The notes: generated by a model from the letters alone, not told the origin. A stretch of DNA of 64,000 nucleotides from Scylla paramamosain (GCF_035594125.1 NC_087197.1:6877852-6941851), one strand, 5' to 3'; counted from the stretch's first letter, positions 40,272-52,122 are shown. Made by a program: numbers and translations.

Positions 40272-41924
40272 TCATACACTGGTGTCGTGGCCTATTTCCT
40301 GTAGAGAGACTCTGGCGTTAAGGAATTTATGCAAAACCGAAATCCGTCTAAGGAGCCAGTACAGGGGAATCATTAAGACCAACGTTATGACAAGTGGTAT
40401 GATGAAAGAAGGATAATGAGTATGAGGTTGTAAGTAGGAAGGTAAAGAATCATGGACAGCTGACCAACTCAGAGAAATTTGCAAAAGAGAGCTGAGAAAT
40501 AGAGATGCTGACATACTTTACAGTGGAATTATTAATTTTCCAGGTATATATTCTTTTGGAAATCTTTGGCATAAAACCCTGGTGTAGTGTTTCCGAATGA
40601 GTATTCACCTTGGAAGAAGTTAAAGGAACACACTTTTGGTATGGAAAACTGTCCTGACACTGTGGAAGAGTGACGACCCTTTGCACATTTCACAGAAACA
40701 GACATGGGTTCAGGAAAGAAGAAGTAATGACGTCCCATGAAACTCTTGTGAAAGTAAGGTGTTGGAGCTAAATGGGAATAATGGCACAGAGACAAACTCC
40801 TCGAAGCGACCTTATGTATAAGTGATAGCTCGCACACGGCAGTTTTCGTTAATAGTACAAAGGCAAAAAGTAAAGGCCTACTTGTTCTGTTTTGCAATCA
40901 AAAACATCGTGGGGATCCCTGACAGAGTATTGGGCACCGTCAGCGCCTTCAAGAACAAGTGACCGAGGGAGGTTTTAAAGTTAGGCTGGTGGTATTTACC
41001 TTAAAAGGGAATGGTTCAATGTGATAAGCGTTGTAGACCCTGTATGATCGAAAAGGAACATGGACCCCAAATGCATCTGAAACTAGCATGGAACTAAGGA
41101 GTGGGTAGTAATGAAGGACATTTGCTCCAGTAAATATAGGTAGAAGGGAGAAATTTCTAAGTGCCAAATAGATCCTTAACCGGCAAAAGCGAAGAAGTAA
41201 CTCTACCACGGGAAGCATCTACGATTAATTCATTTGTATGCATGACAGAGGTAACAGAGATTTCCAAACCAGAAAGTAATAAGGAAACTTTCTGAAAAGC
41301 ATACTGTTCGTGTAACCTAGCAAAAAGGATCATTAATGGAAGTCTGAAGTTGGTTGGTGTTATTGAGCAAGGTATGTACATTATGATTCAAGCATTCATT
41401 ATTTTTGCAATTTAATTGAACCATCTTATTTGTTGACATAGCTGCTGCAACCAGCTCGGTATAACGGTTCTGCAAGTCCTTTACATCGCTATCTCAAGCA
41501 GTTCCGAAAAGTATGTGAGATAATTGTCCGATTCCATCTACCACTCCTCTCTTGGAGCGCTCAATAGACGTAAGGGTCTCATAATTGTTCAGAGCATCCA
41601 GAACAGTATCTTTTACAAACTTTAGTCTGTCATCAAGTAACAGTTTGAGACTGTTAGGGTATTGGCTATTAGTGTTGGTTTCCCAAGTCATTTATGGCAA
41701 CTACCACTTCATCTCCTAATTCCGACAATTTTTTTTGGTATTTCAGTCAAGTCGGTGAATGGATATTTGACCCATAAGTAGTCTTCCACCAAGGACACTT
41801 GGTCAATATTGGCCGTAAGAGCCTCGGGCCCGAGGTGATCTGGGTCCCCGGCTCGGAGAGAGGGGAAGACGAAGAGAAGTAGGACAAACATCTGTGAAAC
41901 ATGGGAAAACAAATATTTAAGCAT
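40272..41924 (-). pseudogene. env: Env-like fusion glycoprotein gene, broken
   Basis: Read on the minus strand in several frames. From 41924 there is a hydrophobic leader (LFSHVSQMFVLLLFVFPSLR) resembling a signal peptide. At 41559-41548 lies a furin-type RSKR site followed by a glycine-rich hydrophobic stretch (GVVDGIGQLSHILFG), as in insect retrovirus and baculovirus F-type Env. Next is an ectodomain (YNAYHIEPFPF, CHYSHLAPTPYF). A membrane anchor (FIIPLVITLVLMIPLYWLL) and short cytoplasmic tail follow, ending at 40272. Frameshifts and stops separate the pieces (ends near 41709, 41494, 41157, 40949, 40532), so no full glycoprotein can be made. Family assignment is inferred from layout and motifs. 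Confidence 0.75.
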
Positions 41925-42168
41925 TTTGGTTATTACGATTTCGCAAATTGTAATTATGAGTATGTGTAGGAGAATCGAGACAGCTCGAGCAAGGGAAGTG
42001 ACTTCGGCTAAGGCTCACTTTCACCTTAGTGTTGGTCTGTTAAAGTCTGTCACTGTGCATCACTTCCACCACTGGGTCAAAAACTTCAGATTTATTACCA
42101 TGTAGGCGTTTAAGTACTAGACAAGGCCCTTCAAATTTAGGAGATAAATTAGAACGCCTCTCGGAGAC

Positions 42169-42856
42169 TTAGATCATTACTGAATCACAAGGCTGTAACA
42201 CTACTGAAGAAGCATGTTTATGTTGCTTCACAGCCATGGCCTTTTTTGACTCTTGAAGTCGTGTTTTTTGCCTCCATATGGACGTCTGAGAAAACCTGAA
42301 AATGAGCTTTTCCATAGTCACCCTTGTCAGCTCTTGTCCGTACACAATATAATGGGGAGTATGTCTCGTTGACTCACAAACACTTCCATTTATACAAGTA
42401 ACATGTGGTAACCAATCTTCCCAGGTGTCTAACAAATTTCCTACCACTGGTCGCAGCACTTCAAGGATTTTTTCCGTTGAACCATCTACTACTCCATTGC
42501 TCACAGGGTGGTAAATTGCTATATATGTGTGTGTTATGTTGTAATGATATACATATTTCTAATAGTAGTGAGGTGCGAAACTCAGTCCCATTATTACTTA
42601 GCAAAACTCGAGGTGTTGAGTAAACCAGGAATAACTTGCTAACAAGGGTGTGAGCAACGGCAGCTGCAGTCTTTTTTTTCAGGGACGCTAGTACGACGTA
42701 GCGAGAAAAATTACTAGCGCAGACTAGCAAATACTTAGAACCCCGATGGCTAAGAGGTAGTTGCAAAAGGTCTATCCATATCACATCCCAGGGCTTAGTT
42801 GGTGGATGAGTTAATTTAGTACACAGCTCAACACATTTTTCAATGTCAACACGCAT
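42169..42856 (-). pseudogene. pol: Integrase of the env-bearing element, catalytically altered
   Basis: A DDE integrase core in two frames. PWDVIWIDLLQLPLSHRGSK gives the first Asp. RVLLSNNGTEF has Asn where the second catalytic Asp is expected. SNGVVDGSTEKILEVLR has Asp where the catalytic Glu normally stands. The C-terminal part follows (HVTCINGSVCESTRHTPHYI, VYGQE). The frame changes around 42480. With two catalytic positions altered it would be inactive even without the frameshift. The RNase H and the integrase zinc finger upstream are largely missing. Confidence 0.82.
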
Positions 42857-42989
42857 AATTTGTCAATAATAATGTACACGCGCAGCAGCTAAGGTACAGT
42901 CCTTCCCCAGATGACCAGCAACAGAGGAACGGTGTACCAATTAGAAGATGGTAGGTACAAATCCCTCCAGAACTACCATTTGCGTTACT

Positions 42990-43701
42990 GGGTAGCCCTA
43001 AAAAGGAGATGGATTTACGCAGGCAATCACACTTAGATAATTTTGCCTTGAGGCCAGCTTTTCTCAACCTTAACAAGACCGAGTCAATATCTTTGTTGAA
43101 GATTATCAAGTCATCCAGGTAAGCATAAACATTTTCACCAATCATCGACACGAATAATGCCTCTGGAAAGTAATTGACGCAGATTTGAATCCGAAAGGCA
43201 TAGCAACCACTCCAAATGCCCGTTAGGTGTGTTGAATGCAGTTATTTCTCTGAACTCTGAATTCTGAGGTACCTATCCCTAGCCACTCAATAAGTCTAGG
43301 CTACTGAAAACACTGTTTTCAGTAGCCTCCTCCTAAAGGTATAATATCCTTCAGGACAGGAAGAGGATAACGATCATCCTCAGTGGCTTTATTTACCTGC
43401 CTAAAATCAATTACAGGTCGATAAGTGCCATCTTTTTTTGGGTACCAGAAAAAGAAAGGGCTGTTCCAAGGAGACTGGAAATGCTGAATTGTTTTAACAT
43501 TTATTTTATTTGTTTGTCTACAACTTCGTGCTGGCTATGAGGAAGACGATAAAGAGGGATATAGACCAGTTGGGTATTTGATTTGAGTTTGATGTAATGT
43601 TGAGTGCTCCCCAAGGATTCCCCAGGTACGGGGACGGGACGCGTGGCTTTTCCCGACTGGATAATCCCTGAAGCGCCGTTGGTCCTTTGTTGTGTCTGCA
43701 C
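42990..43701 (-). pseudogene. pol: Gypsy-type reverse transcriptase fragment
   Basis: From 43701 rightward-to-left: TQHYIKLKSNTQLVYIPLYR (the N-terminal block before Gypsy RT), then WNSPFFFWYPKKDGTYRPVI and DFRQVNKATEDDRYPLPVLK, then a break near 43330. After a frame change, VYAYLDDLIIF (43130-43100) holds the catalytic Y-x-D-D, and LRLRKAGLKAKLSKC follows. Downstream the frame runs into unrelated residues, pointing to a deletion of the thumb and RNase H. Confidence 0.82.
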
Positions 43702-43829
43702 CCTGTGTCACAAGTTTTCCACCGCGTTACACTCATCAGTAGAATGGGTGCTAGTGTTGTGCACACAGCAGTATTTAGCAGTTATACCAGAAGATGTGGA
43801 AGAATTTCATTGAGTGTTACTGCTGTTAG

Positions 43830-44970
43830 CTATTCGGTCAGCCACTGAGGCCTTCTTAGGACAATCAGCGGCATCACCCCTTGCACTTGAAGCTGGAACT
43901 GAACCAGATGCCAAGGGCTGAGGATTGACACTGGATTGTGGTACTTTCCTAAGTTTTTTCTTGTCCTTCTGTTTGCTGTGTGTCCAGGTTTATTACACGT
44001 TAGCACTACTGTGTTGTCTCTGACCGCAGCAGCATAAGACTCCACATCTGGGTCTTGTCCGGGAGATGCTGGTCGAGTGGCGGCAACGGTAGACGCAGTA
44101 TAACGAGCATTTGTCGCGCTTTCATCTAGTTTGGATTTTAGTTTTTTTTTTGGAAAACTCATGGAGAGTGTCACCAGGATTAAATTCTAGGGAAACCAGA
44201 TCCTTGCGTTCCCCACCCTTTAAAAATAGCAAGCAGGTAAAAATCTAAAAAAATTGTTGACAATCCTTGTCACAGAGAATGTCTTGATTAATCCACCCAT
44301 TGTCCCTTTGGATTCTTATAATGTCTGCAGCTGCTTGACTACAATGACTTATGCCTCGAGTCTTCCTTTCGCGAAAGCGGACTGAGCCAGGTGCTCACAA
44401 ACTGCATTTATACCCTGGACCACATAAGTTTTGGCATAATCATCAAAGGTTTTCAGGAAGTTATTTTTAAACATGCCATAATCCTGGTTCTCTGTTGGCA
44501 CTGTGAATGTACTTGAGTTCATTAAACAATGGGCCAGAGAACCAAGTTGAAGTTTTGATCTGAGAAAAGAAATTTCATCACCCTGCTTGGTGATACAAGC
44601 ATGAAACAAGACATCCTCGCACATAACAATGAATTTTCCGTCTGTGTACCCTGAATTTGATCCCGAAAAGGGACTATATCAATGATGGTAGATAGTATTT
44701 TAAAAGGAACTCTCGTTGCACCTTGCGTGATCTGTGGTCTAGTACCAGTACCATGGGAGGTAGTGTCTGTGTTAGTTGCGGTAGACATGATGTTAGTAGG
44801 TGATTTAGACATGGTTTCTTTAGGAAGTCGGCGGTGTCGAGTACCACTCCTTAGTTCACGGTGGTCAACACTTTCACTAGACTCATCTTCCATATTACTC
44901 GGCTCTAAAAGCTCACCATCTTTTAACGCGGGGTAAGCAGCCTGAGAAATACGAAATCGCTCAAATTCCT
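43830..44970 (-). pseudogene. gag: Gag-like region of the env-bearing element
   Basis: An open frame from about 44970 reads AYPALKDGELLEPSN then MEDESSESVDHRELRSGTR. It continues through frameshifts to a helical region (FDDYAKTYVVQGINAVCEHL, 44490-44360) and a degenerate knuckle (LTCNKPGHTANR near 44000) that lacks its first Cys. Position before RT and composition suggest gag. It is not similar enough to name a family. Confidence 0.55.
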
Positions 44971-45189
44971 AGGTAATTGCTCAAATATCTTCATTACCTG
45001 TCACTGTTATTTCATTTGCTATCCCTTTTTGGTCATACTCCTGTAATAATCCTGACATACGCATAGGGTGTATGGAATTTATCACTTAAGACAAATACTG
45101 GGTAATATTGAAATAACATTACCGTTTCCTTCAGTATGTAGTCCGTAGAGCAATCCATGATCATGGTGATAAAGTTTTATTACGCTGAG

Positions 45190-45877
45190 GTAGATATCAA
45201 GTCCGTGATAGATATTATGTTTTGACTTGTTTTCATTGTCAAAGGCATGGTCATACTTTGAAAAATTTTAATTTCATGGAAGATGATGATGTATTTGGTA
45301 TTTGTTGTGGCAATCATAAAACTAATGAATGTTCTTCAAATATGCAAAGGTGTATCAACTGTGTGAAGACAGAAGAGTCATTCAGTCACTGCTAGGTGTT
45401 GCAAGACTTTTGCTGCTGAGTTGACTAAATTGGCCTCCATTACTGATCATGAATTTTGGGTCTATTATTCACTATTCAAATTGTGGTTTTGTTAATACCC
45501 AATCAGTTGGCAATAAGATTACTCAAATAAGAGAAATATTAAATGAGCAATCGCTTGATATACTGGTCATTTCAGAGATTTGGTTTAATGAGTATGATAC
45601 ATGTAGAGTTAATGAGATGACCCCTCCTTCTCACACTTTCCTCCACAACCCCAGAAAGGGTAGATGATGGGATGGAGTTGGCTTATTTGTATATATATTT
45701 TTTTTTTTCTCTCATCATAAGGTGTTGACACGAGTGTAGGTATCAAGTTTTGAAAATACGGAAGCAACTTTTAAGGATCAGAATCAATAGTTACTATTTC
45801 TTGTTAATTATAGGCCACTTTGGTCAAGTATTAATCTCAAAATGAGGAATTTGGTTTTATGTTAGATTCGTTGATAT
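45190..45877 (+). mobile_element. CR1/L2-like LINE, 5' part (ORF1 knuckles and start of endonuclease)
   Basis: At 45228-45380 a frame contains CFHCQRHGHTLKNF (a CCHC knuckle whose last Cys is Phe), GICCGNHKTNEC, and RCINCVKTEES, the triple-knuckle layout of LINE ORF1 proteins. From 45449 the endonuclease domain of ORF2 begins (NTQSVGNKITQIREILNEQS, LDILVISEIWFNEY). It stops at 45667 and continues in shifted frames to 45877, where the Gypsy LTR is inserted. The other half is at 53256. Confidence 0.78.
45449..45667 (+). pseudogene. LINE ORF2 endonuclease, N-terminal fragment
   Basis: Seventy-two codons give the apurinic-type endonuclease opening: an NTQSVGNK block and LDILVISEIWF, whose Glu in the SEIWF motif is a catalytic metal ligand. 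A stop after NPRKGR interrupts it. Downstream pieces around 45735-45870 (EATFKDQ, FGFMLDSLI) show the domain continued. This enzyme would nick target DNA to prime reverse transcription. Confidence 0.75.
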
Positions 45878-46722
45878 TGTTGCGGCGGGAGGTGACGTTG
45901 GTAGCACTGTGCCACCGGTTAGTGAAGTTAGGCATTGGCAGTGATGCATGAGCTGCAAGCTGAGGCAGCCTGGAGAGACCGGAAGTGGCATGGAAGGTGA
46001 ATAGTCAGGAGAGCAACAGTGTGCTGGCCAATCACGGAGCGACCGACATTATATAAGGAGGTGTGGCGGCTCCCAAAAGAGAGAAAGTGCCCGTTTTCCG
46101 CCTACGCCTACGCAGTGCGCCCTCCCCCACTCCCTTTGTGTTACGCTACGACGTTAGTCGCCTGCCGTTGCCACTACGTGACTGCGTCCCGAAGCATGCT
46201 GTGAGGATTGTGTGCCCCGGCAGTCTGAGACAGTGAGTACCTGACACTGAGGTGTGTGTGTGTGACACCTGCGTGGTCTGTTACGGCGTGGACCACCGGA
46301 GAAGACAGCTGTGCGACGCTGCTGGCGAGTTGTGATTCGTGTGCTGTACAGTGCTGGTGTACTGTGAGGTGAGACACGCTACCCAGCGAGAGAGACGCTT
46401 AGCTGTGTGAGGTCCGGTGGTGCGAACCTTACTTGTACTGAAGCGTATTGGTGTGCCTCATGTCTTGTGGTACTGCTCTGTGCGGGCAATAAAGACAGGA
46501 GTGCCAGTGAGACAATGTTTTGTTATCCTTCCCTCTCTCAGTAGTCTGTTGAGCTCAGACAGGTGCCATGTGTGTGTGCCTCGCTTCCACTAGCCAAAGG
46601 AACCCAACAACGACAGCAGTTGTGGATCCCTCTTGTATGTGCTGACCGCCTTGGGATGCTGCACCTGCTGCACCTAAGTGTGTACCTGAAGGTGCCTGAA
46701 GGCTGAAGGGGCGTGCACAACG
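45878..46722 (+). repeat. Gypsy left LTR
   Basis: Starts TGTTGCGG and ends CACAACG (CACAACA in the right copy). It has a TATA-like TATATAAGG near 46051-46059 and AATAAA at 46488-46493. Compared with the right LTR it carries a small extra segment (about 46000) and lacks the long GA run. Confidence 0.88.
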
Positions 46723-46725
46723 GTT

Positions 46726-46741
46726 TGGTGTCAGGAGAGTG
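46726..46741 (+). other. Gypsy primer-binding site
   Basis: TGGTGTCAGGAGAGTG begins 3 nt after the LTR. A TGGTGTCAG start is common in Gypsy elements and pairs with a tRNA 3' end. Confidence 0.7.
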
Positions 46742-46744
46742 AGC

Positions 46745-48340
46745 ATGATGTCTGACTCAGAGGACAGAGGTGCTGAAGGGGTGAAGAAGGACAATGTCCA
46801 GCAGCTGCGAGAGGAACTGAAGAGCATGTTTGCTGCGATTTCACAGAGTGTAGCCGAGCAACTGGATGCGCAAACACAGAGCTAACATACAGGCACAGCA
46901 AATGAATGAGCAGGTACGGAGTGTAGCCGAGAAACTGGATGCGCAGGCACTGAAAACGAATAAGAAACTGGAAGCGGTGCAGGAAGGACTGCGTGCTGTG
47001 ACGCAGGAGGCGAAGCGGGTCATGACAGGACAATATGAACAGCTCCGGGAGAACCTGGCGCAACAACTGGTCGCAGTGAAGGTTGAGAGCGAGGAGCGTG
47101 CAGAAGCTGGTGAGGCAAAGTTGGAAGAGCTGAGGGAGGAAGTAGCAGGACTGCGGCGCTCTCTTGAGAAGCAGTCGAACCCCCAGCTGGCACTGGCGCA
47201 GGTTGTCAGCGTGGTGGGGCGACCTGAGTGTCCTGATTACACTGGACAGGGCCACTACTGTGCCTGGTCGGAGCCTGGGGACACAGGACTTTGTGCAGGT
47301 GAGAGGAGACAGCCTGGTGAGCGGGTGTGGCCGTCGCCACCTGCTAAGGGCCACTCGTGATACGCGCCACCCCAACCCATCACTGTCACCCCACTGTGCT
47401 CCCTGCCTCCACCTCCCTCAGTTGCGGCTTCCCCTCGGGCTGCTGATGGAGCTTCTGACCGGCACAAACCAGCAGAGTTTGACAGCCAAGTGGCTTGGGA
47501 AGCGTACCAGGCCCAGTTTGAGCGGCTTACCTAAGGACAGGGCTGGAGCGCCGAGGACAAGGCGCTACAGGTGGTGGCCTGTCTGCACGGGCCAGCGCTG
47601 GAGATCCTGGCACACCTGACGGCGGAGCAGCGGTCGTCCTACAAGAGGGTGGTGGAAGCGCTGAAGAGGCGTTTTGGCAGCGTTTTCCAGTCGGAAGTGT
47701 ACCGGGAACGACTGAAAGGCCGAGTACGTCAGCAGAGTTAAGTCACTGCCACAGTTGGTTCAGTCTGTGGAATTTCTGGTACAGCGCCCGTACCCAGCCG
47801 CCCCAGAGGACATGGTGGCGGTACAGGCCCACGATTCTTTCATAAATGCCCTGGGAATCAGCAGGCGCAAATCTATGTGAAGCAGGTATATCCAGAAGAC
47901 GTACAGGAGGCGCTGGCGAAGGCCATGGAGTCTGAGGCCTTCCTGTACATCACGGGGAGAGTGGCAGCGCCTGATTCCGGCCTGGCCACACCCCGCCGCC
48001 ACTTCCGCAGATGCAGCCAGCGACGTCACAGAAGAAGAGGTTCACCAGTCCTAGTGAGTTCCATGGCGCCTGCTGGAAGTGTGGTCGGCGCGGCCAATGT
48101 TGGAGTGAGTGCCGAAGTGGGCGGAAGACACACTTGCTGGATGACTTGCACACTCGCTCCCCACCCAGGGCATGCTGTTGGAACTGTGGACAGTCAGGCC
48201 ACCGCCGTAGTTCCTGCCAGCAGCTGAAGGACACTGTGTTGTGGAGGGAAACGCGGTCAGACTGGGGGCACAGGCAGCTCCTCAGCCGAGTCTTTCCATG
48301 CCCTCCTCTGTGTAAAGTGCCGCTGTGCCACTGCACCGGC
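46745..48340 (+). pseudogene. gag: Gypsy gag with two zinc knuckles, broken
   Basis: ATG at 46745 (MMSDSEDRGAEG) follows the PBS directly. An acidic, coiled-coil-rich N-terminal half follows (46750-47180; SVAEKLDAQALKTNKKLEAV), with a frameshift near 46885. The capsid-like core is spread over frames at 47460-47735 (AEFDSQVAWEAYQAQFERLT, VVEALKRRFGS). Knuckles lie near 48070-48113 (CWKCGRRGQCWSEC, with Gln in place of His) and 48174-48217 (CWNCGQSGHRRSSC, intact CCHC). Multiple frameshifts and a stop near 47738 disable it. Confidence 0.82.
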
Positions 48341-48347
48341 GGTCAGG

Positions 48348-51300
48348 GTGCCGGATGCAGTGGATGGCCGCCCTTGTCGTCTTATGGTGGACACAAGCGC
48401 TGAGAGGACGTTCGCCAGGGAGGTGGTGGCAGCTCAAGATCCTCCTGTGTCGGGCCAGCAGTCATGTGATGTTACTGGCCACTGTGTGGCTCTCCGCGGC
48501 TCTGTGACGTCCAAGATTGCAGTGGGTCGCGTCAAAGAGAAGTTGCCAGTCTACGTCGCCGACATGGAGGAACCCAGTTTGCTGGGGCTTTATTTCCTGG
48601 TTCAGAGTGCAGCCTGTATCGACTTCGGGAGTATGACGATGAAGGTGCGCGATGAAGAGGTACCTTTGGTCCCGATAGGCGCTGCTAAACAGGTGGAAGA
48701 TCCCGTAGTAGGTCATGTTGTCACCAAGGAAGCACTGGAGCTGCGATGCCGAGCCTCGAAGGAAGGAGAGAACAGAAACGTCACCATACCAACCCGAACA
48801 CGCGAGACAGCGGTGAACAGCGGCCCGAGTGGAGCGGGCAGCGGCGCGGATGAGGTGGAGCCCGCAGTGCCCAAGCACTTGGTGGATTTAGCAGCGAGAA
48901 GTGCCGCCAAGCTGACTCCTGTCCAGGTGAGGAAGATGGAGAAGTTGCTGGTGGAGTAGGCGTACATGTTTAGTCGAGGTGATCATGACCTCGGTCATAC
49001 ATCGCTGGTCCAGCACTCCATCAACACAGCCGACAGTCTGCTGATCAAGAAGCCTCCCCGACGTATTTCACTGACCAGGAGGGAAGAGATGCAATGCATA
49101 CTGGACGAGATGGCAGCGCAGGGAGTAATGGAGCATTCGGACAGTCCGTGGTCGTCGCCGGTGGTCCTGCAGGCTGGTGAGTAAGAAGAACGGCATCAGG
49201 CGCTTCTGTGTGGATTACAGGGCGCTGAACGACGTCACGGTGAAAGACTCCTTCCCTCTGGCCAGGAGTGATGACACCCTAGACGCCCTGGATGGCGTAC
49301 AATGGCTGTCTACCCTGGATCTCAACTCAGGGTACCACAAAGTCATGATGGCAGAGGCAGATAAGCAGAAAATGGCATTCTCCTTCGGCCAGGGATTGTG
49401 GCAATTCTGTGTGATGCAGTTCAAACTGTGCAACACCCCGGAGTGCTTCGAGCACCTTAGTCTACCTCGACGATGCCCTGGTGTTCGTAAGAACGTTCGA
49501 GCAGGAGCTGGAAAGACTGAAAGAGGTACTGCGCCGCCTGCGGGAAGCAAACCTGAAGCTGATCCTCAGGAAATGTACCTTCTTCCAGCATGAAGTCCTT
49601 CCCCTTCCTCGGGCACATAGTGGGGCGAGGCGATGTGCACACGGACCCTGCCAAGATGTCAGCTGTGGTGGAATGGTCCGTCCCAACGGTAGTGGCAGGT
49701 GTATGAAGTTTCCTCGGCCTCTGTAGCTATTATAGAAGCTTCATGGAAGGCTCCGTCACCCTCGCTGAATCAGCTGACTAGGAAGAGCGCCCGTTTCGTC
49801 TGGGATGAAGCGTGCCAGGGTGCCTGTGATGGCCAGAAGGCAGCGCTGATGAGTGTTCCGATGCTGCCGTTTCCTGACCCTATTTTTCCGTTCCTGCTAG
49901 ACACCGATGCTAATGCTGAGGGCATCGGAGAGGTGCTGTCGCAGGTAAAGGAAGGGAAGGAGTACTTCCTGGCTTACTACAGTGCCAAGTTCAGTAAGCC
50001 AGAAAGAAACTACCGTGTAGCCAGGAAGGAGTTACTGGCAGTAGTGCAGAGTCTGGCCCACTTCCACTCCTACCTCTACGGGACCCTACCTCTACGGGGT
50101 TCAGTTTGTCACCCGGACTGATCACGCTGCTCTCCAGTGGCTGAAAATTCTGTAGGACCCAGAAGGATAGCTGTCGAGATGGCTGGGCTACCTAGAGGAG
50201 TACAACTATCATGTGGTGCATCGGCCGTGGTGGATTCACGGCAATGCGGACAGCTTGAGCCGCCGACTTTGCGAGCTAGGGTGCTTGCACTGCTCCAGGC
50301 GTGAAGAAGCTGTTACCTGCCGCTGCCTGCGAGTGAAAGGTGGACTCAGAGAGGTCCGCCAGCAGCGGAGGGATGCGCAGCAAGCAGACCCTGACCTTGC
50401 CTCAGTGATGAGATGGCTGAGGGAGGGAGGGCGGGCGGCCAGGCAAGGAGGAATTGTCACTGGAGAGTCCTGCCACGAAGGCTCTAGTACAGCAGTGGGT
50501 GACACTGAGGCTGTAGGATGGCGTGTTGCAGTGATGATGGGAGGATGTGGCCATGGACAAGCGTGCCTGGTTGCTGGTGGCTCCCCTCTCCCTATGCGCC
50601 GAGCTGCTCAAGGAAACTCACAATGGTGTCTCTGTTGGGCACATGGGGGCAAAAGAAGACTGCCACCTTCGTCAGCATGAGACAGGATGTGGAGGAGTGG
50701 TGCAAGTTATGCTGCGCCTGTGCTGCCAAGAAAGGTCTCGCACGCCATACAGGCGCTCCATTCCAGCTTTATTAGTCCAGTGCAACCATGCAGCGGGTGG
50801 CGGTGGATATTGCTGGATCACTGCCTTTTACACCTCGAGGTAACCGGATCCCGGATCATGAGGCAGAGAGCGTGGCTGGTGTGCTGGTGAGAGTTTTTCA
50901 CCAGGTTTGGGATCCCAGAACTACACTCTGATTAAGACCAGGAGTTTGAGTTCCAGGTTTTCAAGCAGTGCTGTGAGTTGTTGGAGGTGCACAAGACTCG
51001 CACTACGCCTCTCCACCACCAAAGTGACGGCATGGTTGAACGATTCAAGAGGACACTGGCGGAGAAACTGACCAAGTACTGCAGTTCGGACCAGCAGGAT
51101 TGGGACCTGCGGCTGCCTTTCACCCTGATGGCGTACTGGTCGGCGCAACAAGAGGCCACTGACTACACTTCGGCCCGGATAATGTTTGGCCGGGAGATGC
51201 GTTTGCTGTTAGACTTGGCTACAGGACGACCACCGGGGGGAGGAGTTGCAAGGGACAGCGCCTGAGTTTGTAATAGAGTTGCAGCGACGGATGGACGCTA

Positions 51301-51458
51301 CACGGCGACAAGTGGTGGGTAATCTCTGGTTGGCAGGACAATCCATGTCCCGCTGGTATCAACATCACTCCAGGGACGCTCAGTATGCCGTGGGGGATCG
51401 CGTCTGGCTGTTTAACGCCTGGAGGAAGCGAGGCCTTGCCCCGAATCTCCAGAGTTAG
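48348..51458 (+). pseudogene. pol: Gypsy pol: protease, RT, RNase H, integrase, broken
   Basis: Protease: LMVDTSAERTFARE, with the active triad D-T-S instead of D-T-G (48390-48398). RT: LIKKPPRRISLTRREEMQ, then after a frameshift at 49177 the blocks KKNGIRRFCVDYRALNDVTV and LSTLDLNSGYHKV. A deletion of some 40-60 nt follows CNTPECFEH, then VYLDDALVFVRTFEQEL (49460-49510). RNase H: DTDANAEGIGEVLSQV and YSAKFSKPERNYRVARKELL. Integrase: a decayed zinc finger near 50700, VDIAGSLPFTPRGNR, LHSD followed by an in-frame stop (about 50930), then QSDGMVERFKRTLAEKLTKY with the catalytic Glu. A tail (YAVGDRVWLFNAWRKRGLAP) ends at 51458. Confidence 0.88.
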
Positions 51459-51479
51459 CAGTAACCTACAGGATCAGTG

Positions 51480-52072
51480 GCGGTGTCATGCCAGATCTCT
51501 CCCGGGTCCAAATATCTCCTGGGTGACGCCACTGCACATGCACACCATATCAAGACGACAGCATCAAAACATCACCCTGGTATTTCATATATTTTTACAT
51601 ATTATCAACTACTTTTTTTGAGGTTTTATTGACGGATCACTATTGCTTCATTGTATGTGGATATGTTAGGGTAGGAATGGAGCAAGTAAACAAGAGCAAG
51701 TGAGCATGAGGAATGGAGCAAGTAAACAAGTAAACAAGTTTAAAATATTCCACAGACATTAGTAATTCCATTTCGATGTTGATAATATGTAAAATATATA
51801 AATATAAAACATTGTGATATGGCTTGACATATGCAAAGGAGGAAGATTTTGGTGCTCTGTTATCACTCACTACTCTTGTTTACTGGCCCCATTCCTATAC
51901 TTACATACCCACATACAATAAGGCAATAGTAATTTGCCAATAAAACCTCAAAAGTAGTTGATAATACGTAAATATATATAAAATATCTGGATGATGTTTT
52001 GATGCTGTCGCCTTGATATGATGCGCATGCACAGGAGAAATTTATACTGGGGAGAGATTTGGCCGGACAGCG
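51480..52072. mobile_element. Fold-back (long inverted repeat) element inside Gypsy pol
   Basis: The arms are about 51480-51697 and 51871-52072. The left arm reads GATCTCTCCCGGG, ATATCAAGACGACAGCATC, ATTATCAACTAC, TTTTATTGACGGATCACTAT, GGAATGGAGCAAGTAAACAA. The reverse complement of the right arm gives the same words in the same order with ~15-20% differences. The spacer is about 170 bp and holds a second copy of GAATGGAGCAAGTAAACAAG. The left end CAGTGGCGGTGTC is hAT-like, but the right end is not clean and I could not fix a target duplication. It separates the integrase tail from the final pol residues (VVHVDNL near 52090). Confidence 0.75.
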
Positions 52073-52122
52073 GCGCACGTAAGCGGCCGCACGTGGTACA
52101 CGTGGACAATTTGTGAATAGCC

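Larger units (their letters stand above)
39682..44970 (-). mobile_element. Env-bearing Gypsy/errantivirus-like LTR retrotransposon, decayed, 5' end missing
   Basis: Read on the minus strand: gag-like (44970-43830), RT, then integrase after a deletion that removes RNase H, then an env-like gene, a purine-rich tract, and a probable 3' LTR (40156-39682). This is the arrangement of errantivirus-type Gypsy elements. No matching 5' LTR is visible right of 44970, where a LINE begins. Every coding part is broken, so it is a relic. Confidence 0.78.

Noticed and set aside
46731..48336. Long minus-strand frames opposite the Gypsy gag
   Set aside because: They are antisense shadows of the GC-rich gag region, with no domain.
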